The position numbers and the translations under genes are program-made. The notes beneath the pieces are model-generated. The model did no database searches. It was not told the origin of the DNA and saw only the letters and a list, made by a program, of their open reading frames with translations. Shown piece by piece: positions 26,947 to 41,800 of a DNA stretch of 64,000 bases (position 1 is its first letter; the number at the start of each line of letters is the position of its first letter). Source of the stretch: Paenibacillus sp. FSL R7-0345 (GTDB taxonomy: Bacteria; Bacillota; Bacilli; Paenibacillales; Paenibacillaceae); assembly GCF_038595055.1 (NCBI RefSeq), contig NZ_CP152002.1, positions 742,001 through 806,000 of the forward strand. The letters are read 5' to 3'.

Positions 26947-28017
26947 TTACCTTTCCTTTGTTTTTAATTGCTTCCACACGTTGCTAAGTATATAGGAGGC
27001 AAATAAAATAGAAATAAGGAGCATGACTTCTGTTAAGTGGGATAGGGAAATGGAGAATAGTGTAGATAAAAACCCGATTATTGTCCATTGGATGACATAG
27101 ACTGAATTGATATTTTTACTTAAGCCAGACATAAAAGTAATAAATAGCCCCTCTATTCTATTAAATAGTAAATGTAAAAGACCGATCCATCCAATCACCA
27201 GGATAATGTTGAAAATCATACCTATAAATGTCATAAAGAAGAAGGAATTTTCATCACCAAACATTCCTTTTTTTGCGATATAGCTATAAGTAATATAGGT
27301 TACGGAAATTACGAGTGCGACAGGTGTAACCATAAGGAAAAACCCTCGCTTATCTTTTAAATACCGATACAAGTGAGCAAAGTAAAACCCTGCAACAACA
27401 AAAATGATCCAGTTCACAAATGGGAATGTCACATGACCATTTGTTGGTATGAACAGACCCACAATATCAGCAATGACATAGTTGGCGGATCTGTAAAACG
27501 CAAAATTTCCTATTAGTGAACATATTAGGGCGATGAATATAACGGCTTTAGCCGGAATGTTAAATTGCTTGACGATTCCAATAAAAACGAATGCCAAAGC
27601 TGCGAATTGGAGAATATCCATCATAAGAAAATTATGTAGTGCAGTTATATGGAAGGCGTCTCCATAAATGAGTGTTCGAATGCTTTCAGGGATGATCCAC
27701 CTGCTGACATTCAGAGCAAATCCAATGATAAAAAGATGTAAACCTCTTTTGAATAAATTGGAGGGATGGTTATTCCTGGAATAGGTTATGCCCATCCCCA
27801 TAGTAAACATAAATACAGGAGCAGCAAAAGGAGAACCTAAAATACTGACAGCGAAATCTTCAAAAGCACCATACGTTGGAACATTAAACACACCAAGGAT
27901 ATGCTGCCATATCATAAATATAACTGCTAGCCCTTTTGCGATGTCCAATTCCTTCTGCCGCCCACTGTTTACGGCTTCCTCCCCAAAAAAACTTTTTAAA
28001 TGATTGACTATGGACAT
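26947..28017 (-). CDS. Membrane acyltransferase, DUF1624/HGSNAT-like
   Basis: The protein has 356 residues; ATG 28017 follows AGGAGG. About ten hydrophobic membrane helices are visible. The N-terminal motif KELDIAKGLAVIFMIWQH matches the start of DUF1624 and acyltransferase_3-like membrane acetyltransferases (R/K-D-x-x-K-G-x-A, with the His in the first helix). It probably moves an acyl group across or onto a surface sugar. It is the last gene of a MarR-GNAT-acyltransferase set, though 96 bp separates it from the GNAT gene. Confidence 0.7.
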   Translation of the reverse strand: MSIVNHLKSFFGEEAVNSGRQKELDIAKGLAVIFMIWQHILGVFNVPTYGAFEDFAVSILGSPFAAPVFMFTMGMGITYSRNNHPSNLFKRGLHLFIIGFALNVSRWIIPESIRTLIYGDAFHITALHNFLMMDILQFAALAFVFIGIVKQFNIPAKAVIFIALICSLIGNFAFYRSANYVIADIVGLFIPTNGHVTFPFVNWIIFVVAGFYFAHLYRYLKDKRGFFLMVTPVALVISVTYITYSYIAKKGMFGDENSFFFMTFIGMIFNIILVIGWIGLLHLLFNRIEGLFITFMSGLSKNINSVYVIQWTIIGFLSTLFSISLSHLTEVMLLISILFASYILSNVWKQLKTKER

Positions 28018-28113
28018 ATAAACCTCCTATTATACGAAACATAATGCATAGAACCCCAAGTGGATGGCATGGTGCCTGCCAAAGATTGTCCCTTACTTTC
28101 TCTTTTGTGAAAG

Positions 28114-28665
28114 CTAATCTGCTTTATGAGTCTTGTTTTTCATAAACTTAATAAAATTGAAAAATCCGTCATCAAAACCGTCACTATCATCAGAGAGGTC
28201 TTCTTGCTGTCCATGGGGATCTGGATGGTGTTCACAGAAAAACTCATTGATTTGAAAGCCGCATTTATTCACATAAAAGTGAATGTTTCGCTTCTCAAAA
28301 TAAGGTGTGCCCGTTTGCCAGATTTCGGTTTCGGGATATTTCTCTTCGATGGCTCTCCACACCTCAAAACCGATACCTTTGCTGTGATGTTCCGGATCGA
28401 TAAAGAAGAAATCCAAATGATTATGGTTTGATAAGTGATTAATGGACACAATGATGCCGCCGACACGCTGACCACTTTTGTAGACGTTATAGGTTTCTGC
28501 CTCTTTGTTGTAATAATTTCTTTCAATGTCTTGATCAGATGGAATAGGCTCGTCGGAAGCTTTTTCATTCATTGCTATTATCGCTAGAGAAAAAGCGGTC
28601 TGGAGTCTCTTCTTAAATTCATCTAATGCTAATTCAATTACGGGTTCAAATGTGATTTCATTCAT
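28114..28665 (-). CDS. GNAT-family N-acetyltransferase
   Basis: The protein has 183 residues from ATG 28665, which has GGAGAAAG at good spacing; ATG 28680 is less likely. Residues show the GNAT core: VGGIIVSI strand, LDFFFIDPEHHSKGIGFEVW (motif A, acetyl-CoA loop SKGIG) and a late NKCGF turn. The C-terminus is acidic (DLSDDSDGFDDG). The gene overlaps the end of the MarR gene by 8 bp and is probably under its control. Confidence 0.8.
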   Translation of the reverse strand: MNEITFEPVIELALDEFKKRLQTAFSLAIIAMNEKASDEPIPSDQDIERNYYNKEAETYNVYKSGQRVGGIIVSINHLSNHNHLDFFFIDPEHHSKGIGFEVWRAIEEKYPETEIWQTGTPYFEKRNIHFYVNKCGFQINEFFCEHHPDPHGQQEDLSDDSDGFDDGFFNFIKFMKNKTHKAD

Positions 28666-29110
28666 GTTTACTTTCTCCATTTATGTTTTTTAGTGAATTT
28701 TCAAGTGATAAGACAAATTGAGAAATCGCTTCCGTCACGATATCTGCACATGGCTCTAAAGTGTGTTTAAAAGCATTGGCCTCTTTTTGGAAAAGATCGG
28801 AGAAGATTGCTGTAAGATAGGCATTTCCAGATTCTGTTATGAACAATTCCTTTTCTTTGTGGCCGGTAGGGACGAGATCAATATAGCCTAACTTTACAAA
28901 TTTTTTGGTGACGGAGTTGATTGTCGTGCGAGGTACCTGCCAGTCGTCACAGATTTGGCGTTGTGAATGTGGTTTCCCGTCTGAAAGGGCATATAATAGC
29001 ACAAACTCATTCTCATGAACCCCAATTTGTTTAGCAATAGAATAATATAAACCGTCAAGTTTATTGATTGCGATCATAAAATCCAATATTTTCATGCGTT
29101 CAGAATTCAT
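28658..29110 (-). CDS. MarR-family transcriptional regulator
   Basis: The protein has 150 residues; ATG 29110 follows AAGGAGAAC. A winged helix is visible at ~45-110 (HSQRQICDDWQVPRTTINSVTKKFVKLGYI, then a GHKEKELFITESG wing). MarR proteins repress their own operon and neighbouring enzymes. Two copies of a TACGATATCG operator flank its promoter at 29129-29162, supporting autoregulation of this gene and the two downstream genes. Confidence 0.85.
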   Translation of the reverse strand: MNSERMKILDFMIAINKLDGLYYSIAKQIGVHENEFVLLYALSDGKPHSQRQICDDWQVPRTTINSVTKKFVKLGYIDLVPTGHKEKELFITESGNAYLTAIFSDLFQKEANAFKHTLEPCADIVTEAISQFVLSLENSLKNINGESKHE

Positions 29111-29128
29111 AGTTGTTCTCCTTGTAAG

Positions 29129-29178
29129 TACGATATCGGATTAATTATAATACGATATCGTATTTTTTCAATAGGTTG
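29129..29178 (-). promoter_or_regulatory. MarR promoter with two operator copies
   Basis: On the minus strand TTGAAA and TATAAT are separated by 16 bases. One operator, TACGATATCGTA (29151-29162), lies in the spacer and a second, TACGATATCGGA (29129-29140), lies just downstream of the -10. The copies are 22 bp apart, two helical turns, suited to cooperative dimer binding. Confidence 0.75.
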
Positions 29179-29345
29179 AGATTGATTAAGTTTAAAAATC
29201 ATTTGTTTTTACCATGCGTAACGAATCGGATATAATGGGACAGTGATCTAAAGGGTGAATACAGTCACAGCTTAGTTTAAGCTACCGTCAGCACTCATCC
29301 TATGTGGAGGCTGTTTGTTCCTTAATTTATAAGGTTTTTTTAATA

Positions 29346-29394
29346 AAAATAATAGACCGCATGCCTTTGCCGGCAGGGCGGTCTATTATTTTAT
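29346..29394. terminator. Terminator of the TPR-like gene
   Basis: TAATAGACCGC (29350-29360) pairs perfectly with GCGGTCTATTA (29378-29388), with A-rich and T-rich flanks on both sides, so it works in either direction. It lies about 100 bp after the stop of the leftward TPR-like gene. The rest of the gap 29163-29492 holds no gene. Confidence 0.8.
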
Positions 29395-29492
29395 TGGACA
29401 GCAGCGCTACGATAAGCGCATCAAAGGTTAGTATAAGGCATCATTAACACTGTTCCTATATTAAGATTGTGAACACAGAACAAGAACATATA

Positions 29493-30551
29493 CTACAATC
29501 GTTGCAGGAGTGCGGTATAGTAATCGTTACCGTTTCGCTTATCCAGTTTTTCCGCGGTGGCGAGAGCGGCTTGCTGGAAGTGCTTCGCAAGCAACGTTAC
29601 CTCCCCGGACTGGTGCTCACACGGGTGTCCTGCCGGAAGCTTGACCTGGAACTTGATGGATTCTCCCGCCAGCTGGCGGAACAGCTTGGCCGAATAGGCG
29701 TTGAATATCATCCGGTCGACCGGGTTCTCATGATCGAGAGAGGAGGCGATATACTCTTCAAAAACCTCCAGCGCCTTGATTGGATCGGTCAAGGTCAGGT
29801 ATCCGATGTGCTCTCCCTGGTGATACAGAAAGTCGCGGTTACCCTTTACCAGTTTGAAGCCCTTCTTCTGAAGCTTATCCGCTTCCTGCTGGCGGCCCAG
29901 CCGCAGGAGGGGGAACAGTACCTTCGAGATGGTCACATGGGGCACCTCGCCGCAGCTCATTTTACCTTTGAGAATCGGCTCGGCTGCCTTCACGGTCCCT
30001 TCGTCGTCTCCCCGCTTCGCCAGAAACTCGACAAGGCGGTTCTGCTCACAGGCCGGACAATCGCTCATCTCATCCCGATCCATGGCCTGTACGATGTTCC
30101 ATTCTGCCTGCGAATGGTTCAGCTCCCCAACCTCTGCGAAGATGTGCGCCCGGTAGTAGTGATAGGAACGGCTGCTATAGCCTTCGGCCGCAAAGCGTAT
30201 CCTCATGTCCTCCAGCAGATTATCAATCTGGACACGGCTAATATCGGCAAAAGAGGTGATGCGGTCCAGAACCCACTTGTAGGACCACAGCAGGGTGGAG
30301 CTATCAAACCGGTCCGGATTTTTGTCATACTGTCCCAATTGCCAGGAAAAGGCGACTAATGCCTTCATTGGATAGCCGTGGAAGCTGCCCGTCTCTACGA
30401 TTTCACTGCGGGCTTCAAAGCCCTGATCGATATCCCCTGCGGCATCTGCCACCCGTACCGCCTGCTCCAGCAGCTCCAGCTTAGCTTTTCCTCCGGGCAT
30501 GTCGTAGGCTTCATCCATCAGCTCTTCGAAACTCATCTCGGTAAGATTCAT
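29493..30551 (-). CDS. TPR-like protein partnered with HSP90
   Basis: The protein has 352 residues with AGGAGGAG before ATG 30551. It is entirely helical, with paired helices resembling tetratricopeptide repeats (ALEVFEEYIA, EAD.LQKKGFKLV) and a CPAC pair near the middle. No enzyme motif is seen. It begins one base after the stop of the HSP90-family gene, so the two are one transcript. TPR proteins are classic HSP90 co-chaperones in eukaryotes; a similar role here is inference. Confidence 0.65.
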   Translation of the reverse strand: MNLTEMSFEELMDEAYDMPGGKAKLELLEQAVRVADAAGDIDQGFEARSEIVETGSFHGYPMKALVAFSWQLGQYDKNPDRFDSSTLLWSYKWVLDRITSFADISRVQIDNLLEDMRIRFAAEGYSSRSYHYYRAHIFAEVGELNHSQAEWNIVQAMDRDEMSDCPACEQNRLVEFLAKRGDDEGTVKAAEPILKGKMSCGEVPHVTISKVLFPLLRLGRQQEADKLQKKGFKLVKGNRDFLYHQGEHIGYLTLTDPIKALEVFEEYIASSLDHENPVDRMIFNAYSAKLFRQLAGESIKFQVKLPAGHPCEHQSGEVTLLAKHFQQAALATAEKLDKRNGNDYYTALLQRL

Positions 30552-32390
30552 CTATACGTCTCCTCCTGTTGAATGACTGGCCGTCATACCCCAATCAATG
30601 AATTGGATGATGCCTTTGTTCAGAAGCGCTATCTCCTGACGGTTCATCGGATAATGTCCCATCATTAGCGCATTGCAGTACAGCATCTCGACAATAGACG
30701 GCAGCATCGCCTTGTGTGCCGGATGAAAGGCCCGCTCAATGACGGGATTGTTCAGGTTAAAGTAGAGCGTTGCGTATGCCGCATCTTTTAATGTAGCACC
30801 CAGGCTGCCCAGAACGGAGGACAGAGCATCGGTGCTCACTTCTTTGGCCGCCTCCATAACACGCCACTGGGCAGACTCCTGGGACAGCGTGTAAAGCACA
30901 GGAATCTCCTCTGGCTTGAAGCGGCGAAGCTGCACCTGGCAGCGGAATTTCTGCAGCACACTATCCGCCAATCTTATGGATTCATAGTAGTCAAGCCGCT
31001 CTTGAGGTGTAATATCGGTAAAAGATAACGATACCTCTTCCGGCAGCAACCGCTCCGTCTGCACATCCGGGTCAATTAGGGGCAGCAGGGAGAGCAGCTC
31101 GGCATCATAAATATACCCGCCATTCACCACCAGCATGGATTGGGCCGAAGCCACATGGGTAATCTGGCGGTATTCGTCCAGAGTAGCAGTAAAGTAAAGC
31201 GGGGACTGCAGCTTCAGCTCGCCAAGCGGCTTCGTACCAAACGTGCTCTCAAACGGGAGCCACTCGTGAATAATCGAGTAGAACGACGAATCTACCACCG
31301 CGAGGGCCTTCATGGATAAGGCGTGCAGTGAAATGATGGACTGCAGGCGATCCGGATCATATTCCGCCATCCGCATCAATTCCTGACGAAGGGTGTTCCC
31401 CAGTTCTTCCCGCACCTGTTCCAGCTGGACGTTTTCATAGAAATGCTCCCGGGAAGCGGTCGGCTGCAGCTCATCGGTCCAGATCATGCATTTGACGAAG
31501 AACGCCCAGTCCGGCAGGACATTGCCGGCGGCTTCGGAGACCAGCATGTGCTTCAGGTACACCCGGTGATTGCGTTTGGCGCCCAGGTTCACTGCCTGCG
31601 GCAGGATGAAGGCAATACCTCCTGTCCGGCCTGAGGAGGTGTGCAGGGGAATGAAATCGCGGAACGTCTCCCCGAGCACCTGCTTGCCAAAGGCCAGCAC
31701 CTCGCTGCGATGCTTCCGGGCCAGCTGCGGATCTTTGACCCATAGCGGGGAAGGCGGATTAATTAAGCGAGTGGCTTGGTTGGACACCAACTCGATGGGA
31801 TAAGGCAGCAGAGCACCATAATGGAACAGCCATTCTTGCAGATTGTCTGTCTTGAAGTACGGCTCGGAGCCTTCTTTGCAACGCAAAAAAACTTTGGTTC
31901 CCGGAGTGTGTATCCCTTCGAGCTTGCGGATCGTATAGGTTCCGTCCGGCTTCCCGCGCCATTCCAGTGCAGGTCCGCCCTTGGCGGATTGTGTAACCAG
32001 GACGATATCGTCACTTACCATAAAGCAGGACAAGAGCCCGATGCCAAACCGCCCGATAAAAGAGGTGTTGGTCTGAAGAAAATCCTCGCCCCGCTTGGAG
32101 GATTGTCCGATCATCGCCAGGAACTCATGAATATCCGACTCGTCTAACCCGATCCCGTTATCTTCTACTAATAGGGTCGCCCCGGTTGAAGCCTCGCTTA
32201 CTTCGACATGAATCCTGCCCTCGTATTCATCCTGGGAATAGGCCTGCCGTGCAGTAATCGCATCTATGCCATTTTGCAGCAGCTCCCTCAAAAATACCTT
32301 CGGGCTGCTATACAAATGGTTAGACAAAATGTTGATCATGCCACTTAAGTTAACCTGAAAGCGATATGTATCCTGGGTTTGATTATTCAT
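30552..32390 (-). CDS. HSP90-family (HtpG-like) ATPase
   Basis: The protein has 612 residues from ATG 32390, which follows AGGAGAAC; a frame from 32420 has no ribosome site. The GHKL ATP-binding site is clear: FLRELLQNGIDA (the E..N helix), VEDNGIGLDE (DxGxG) and FGRFGIGLLSCF (GxxG lid). The middle and C-terminal domains are shorter and more divergent than in E. coli HtpG (624), but the overall length is similar. Chaperone activity is expected. It is followed directly by a TPR-like partner gene, an arrangement that suggests a specialised HSP90 rather than the general stress one. Confidence 0.85.
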   Translation of the reverse strand: MNNQTQDTYRFQVNLSGMINILSNHLYSSPKVFLRELLQNGIDAITARQAYSQDEYEGRIHVEVSEASTGATLLVEDNGIGLDESDIHEFLAMIGQSSKRGEDFLQTNTSFIGRFGIGLLSCFMVSDDIVLVTQSAKGGPALEWRGKPDGTYTIRKLEGIHTPGTKVFLRCKEGSEPYFKTDNLQEWLFHYGALLPYPIELVSNQATRLINPPSPLWVKDPQLARKHRSEVLAFGKQVLGETFRDFIPLHTSSGRTGGIAFILPQAVNLGAKRNHRVYLKHMLVSEAAGNVLPDWAFFVKCMIWTDELQPTASREHFYENVQLEQVREELGNTLRQELMRMAEYDPDRLQSIISLHALSMKALAVVDSSFYSIIHEWLPFESTFGTKPLGELKLQSPLYFTATLDEYRQITHVASAQSMLVVNGGYIYDAELLSLLPLIDPDVQTERLLPEEVSLSFTDITPQERLDYYESIRLADSVLQKFRCQVQLRRFKPEEIPVLYTLSQESAQWRVMEAAKEVSTDALSSVLGSLGATLKDAAYATLYFNLNNPVIERAFHPAHKAMLPSIVEMLYCNALMMGHYPMNRQEIALLNKGIIQFIDWGMTASHSTGGDV

Positions 32391-32755
32391 TTTTGTTCTC
32401 CTATCTTGTAATAATTGCACTTATCATCCACAGGAAGGACAACTGTATTGTCCTTTATGCCAACAACAGACCGTTATGTAGGCGGATGCCGCTCTATATA
32501 TTACCCCTAAGCTGCTTTTTAAGAATCAGATATTCCCAATAAAATCCCATATTTATACAAACTTTTAAACGTGGCTTTGTTCCGAATAATTAATATGCCC
32601 CTGCAACTAATGGTTGCAGGGGCATTACTTTCAGGGTAGAGAGGGATCCTCTCGAAAAGATATGCTGTCTCCGAATTTCAATCGCTGAGCGGTTTAATCA
32701 TCCGAAAATGTGGAGACAGCAGCAATTGCAATTGGAGGAACAATCTGTTCGTGGC
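32391..32755. other. Intergenic with two hairpins
   Basis: It contains a perfect 13-bp hairpin (32595-32625, separate entry) and a long-loop inverted repeat GCTGTCTCC (near 32664) with GGAGACAGC (near 32711). No gene is visible. The HSP90 promoter should lie in the left part, with an AT-rich stretch at 32400-32460. Confidence 0.45.
32595..32625 (-). terminator. Strong hairpin after the repeat-rich SLH gene
   Basis: ATGCCCCTGCAAC (32595-32607) pairs perfectly with GTTGCAGGGGCAT (32613-32625) around TAATG. It is about 130 bp past the stop of the minus-strand SLH gene and is the best terminator candidate for it. Confidence 0.65.
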
Positions 32756-38230
<5,475 letters not shown>

Positions 38231-38881
38231 AAATGTCTCCTTAAATTGTAATTATTAAAATTTTAAATACATAACGTGACTGATCCCTGTCACATTCGCT
38301 TCTTTGGCTCCCCCTAGCATGGAATATTCAAGTATGTATTCGTGCCTTTCTATACGTCATAGGCCACTCGTTAGTGGATCACAGTTAAATGAATGTCTCT
38401 AGTATCAATATCGGACAGTCCAAATCTTCATTGAATAGGTTCGCAAGAAAGCCAAAATATTTCGATCAATCGGCTTATCTTTTGAACCGTGTAAGATGAA
38501 TATGCTAATAGCATCTTTTTTTGCTAATGCAGAATCAGATAAGAAGTGATCTATTTGCGTATTATATTAAAATGATTCGTGCATTACCCGTATTTAGACT
38601 TTCCCCTCCTGTTGTTATTATGAGAGCTGTTACAGCAGCAGGGCTGCATTCAAATGTCATGGCTGCAGATAATCGAGCCCTTCTGCCCATCTGCTTTTGT
38701 GAATGCGTTTTCAAGTTTTGTCTGTCTTATATGTTCAGAGGGGGGGATTATTCGTTAAGTCAGACTTGACGTAGCCAAGGAGTAAATTTTAGCAAATACG
38801 AATACCCAAAACAACCTATCAATTGGGGGGACTCTAATACGAGACTTTAGAGGTTTCCTTAAGAAAAGGAGTCAAACAAAG
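38231..38881. other. Divergent intergenic region between two SLH genes
   Basis: This 651-bp gap separates the divergent repeat protein and xylanase genes. It holds promoters for both and small dyads (GTGAC/GTCAC near 38274-38292; CCACT/AGTGG near 38370). A TTGACG at about 38766 is a possible -35 for the xylanase. The 82-codon frame at 38521-38769 lacks a ribosome site and is not called. Confidence 0.4.
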
Positions 38882-41800
38882 ATGAACAGCCGAAAATGTG
38901 TAATCCGCATCTCCCGCCTCCTCATCGTCATCATGTTGTTCTCCGTATTCACGTATACTCCCGTCCCGGCTGCTGCAGCCGGAGAAGAAGGGACGGTTGA
39001 ACTGAATGAACTCATTGCTGAGGCCGAAGCTTTAATAACCGGCAGTCAGGAATTCCCGCTCCAAGTCAGTCAGTCTGTCTATGGAGCCGTCTATGGTTCC
39101 GATGTGAACCAGGCTTTTCCTTGGGTGCATGAGAGCGAACTCAAAGCTCTTAATCATGCTCTTGAGCTTGCGCGCAATGCCAATACCCCCACTGACGAGG
39201 CTATAGCCATTTTAAAAGAAGCAATCGTGATTTTTAATAAAAATATTAAATCAGACGGTTCCGATCCCTATTTCCGTCTTGATCCGGGTCCCGGTAAAGT
39301 TCCTGTAAAAGTCACAGCGCCCACTAATAACTGGACGGCAAGAACGCCGCTGGATAATCGTGTTCCCGCTGACTTTGCCGGTGGCACATTCCAAATGATT
39401 CCGTATCCTTTTGCAGATTCCCAAGGCAAGGCTGAAGTTCTCCAGATTAATTACGCCCATAGCGGAAAAAGCACATTCGGCGGTATAAGCATTGAATCCC
39501 CGCTGTCCCCGGCTGTAAAAGTAACAGAGGGGTCAACGATTGAATTCGATGTCTATTATCCCAAGAGCGCACAGGGCAAATACATGAGGTGGAGAATCAG
39601 AAATGCGAACACGAACCTCGACTCCTACCTCAGAGATTACCAGTATAATAACCTTAATCCCGACTGGGTGGGCAGCTACAACGGTGAATCCTGGTTGAAG
39701 GCTCATCACAGCATAAACGCCTCGACAGGCGATTCCTCGAATTTTATCCTTGAGCTCCATGGCGAGAATGCCCGTTCTGCAGAAACCGGTATGCTGCTTG
39801 TCTCCAACATCCAGATTACTGCACCTGATCCTAACGGCATTGCGCTTCCTGACGTAGTCAACAAGGAACACCAGAGTGCTGTAGCGCCTCTAAAGAGTGT
39901 TTACAATAAGGAGAATGGCCTGTTCATGGTTGGTTCCATCGGAACCGGAGCCGTAACCGGAACCAGAGCCAATCACTATGAGATTTTTGTAGACGGCAAT
40001 AATTTAAAGGCAGATGGGACACATCCCCGTGGTCCCGAATGGCTGAAAAGTGTTACCGGCGCAGCACTGAACGGTGCAACGACTAGCCCTGGCTTAGCTG
40101 AATACAGCTTCCCGACCAGCGCTTATCAGGCGATCAGGGATTCCGGAACTCCCGGACAGTATAAGTCTCACGGCCATGTTCTGGCATGGTACAACCAGGC
40201 ACCCGGATGGATGACTCAGATTATTCCCGCGAACCTGTCCTCCGGGTACAATGGCTCGGCCGATTTCTACGGGCTTGGCAACGGCGTGACAACTACGGTT
40301 AAGGTAGACAAAGAAATGGCAAGAAGAGTGCAGTTTAATCACACCATGTATGTGATGCGGCACTTTCTGACTACAGATACGAAGTACGGTTCAAGCGAAA
40401 CGCGTGGAGTGATCCCCTTCAATTCATGGGATGTGCTCAACGAAGAGGTTCACGAAAGCCGCCACAGCGAACTCATCCCAGAGGATGCGAACAGCTGGAG
40501 AACGAGCCTTAAACACACCAACTGGCTAGCTGCCATGTCGGATGATCAAATTGGCGGCGACATCACCGGGCATTATATTTATCTGCTCTTCAAAAACGCG
40601 CATATCGCGGCACCGAACGCCAAGATGGCTGCGGCTTACAAGGCTAATTACGCTAACCTTCCGGAGTACATGAAGCTCGACGGACACGACAAGGACGGCA
40701 GCATTGACGCTTATATCGTCGACAATCCTCCAAAGCTGACCTACAATGATTACGGACTTGCAACCCGCAGCAAGGCCAGGACGGTATATAACATGGTTCT
40801 CGAATTAAATACCGCATGGCTCTCCGATCCGCTGTATGACGGAAGACCCCTTATCGAAGACATTGGTATCCAGGGACACGATGCGGTTGGCAAAACCCTT
40901 GCAAGCGATAACCAATACGCGATGGCTCTGTATGCCTCCCTCGTTGACCGGGGCCTGCTGTCTGGGATTACCTATTCAGAGCTTGATCTTAAGGTTCCGA
41001 CCGATGCACCCGGAGGCGGCGCGACTGCTCCCGCAGTGCTAAATGTCAGACAGTCGGATGCCCTTGGTTATGAGTACGCGCTGCTCTACAAAACCTTTAC
41101 CAAGTTCGCCCCGTATATCGATCACATCATCAGCTGGGGCGTGTCCGGTTCAGGATGGCAGGGAAGCTATGTCCTGTTTGACGGTCAGAGCAATGCAAAT
41201 GCCGGCTACTATGGCGCCATGAATCCGGACAGATTCATACTTGGACATTCGTATCTGGATGGTTACTTTGCAGGCGAATACGAGACCATCCGGAGCAATG
41301 CCATTGACCTTGGCGATCTTGGAGTCTATATACCTAATAGTGTAAATGCAGACCTCAGCGCCTTGACACTGAGTGCGGGAACACTCCTGCCGGCTTTTAA
41401 CGCAGCGGTCACAGCGTACGAGGTTTCCCTGCAGGATGCCAGCAGCATTGCCGTAACAGCATCTGCGGCAGACAGCAGGTCATCCATTAAAGTGAACGGC
41501 ACTGTTGTTGCCAGCGGGACAGCTTCCGGAGCCATAACGCTAACACCTGGTACAAGAGCGGATATTAAGATAGAGGTAACGGCTGCAAACGGTACGGTAA
41601 AGACGTACACCATAAAAGTCACAAACGGTAGAACAGAGGCAACGCCTACACCGGGCTCCGGGACACCTTCTGCAACGCCAACACCGGCAACGCCTGCACC
41701 AGCAACGCCTGAACCCGCAGCTCCTGCACCTGTAGCATCTGCAACTCCTACACCTGCAGCACCGGTTGTTCAGGATCAAATAGTAACCATGCAGACGACC

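Noticed and set aside
26750..26995. 81-codon plus-strand frame
   Set aside because: It runs through a hairpin and into the antisense of the acyltransferase gene; no ribosome site.
29469..30359. Plus-strand frame of 296 codons
   Set aside because: It is antisense to the TPR-like gene, has no ribosome site, and its long length follows from the GC-rich codon use of the real gene on the minus strand.
38521..38769. 82-codon plus-strand frame in the divergent SLH intergenic region
   Set aside because: No ribosome site, no recognisable motif, and an unlikely composition; treated as intergenic.
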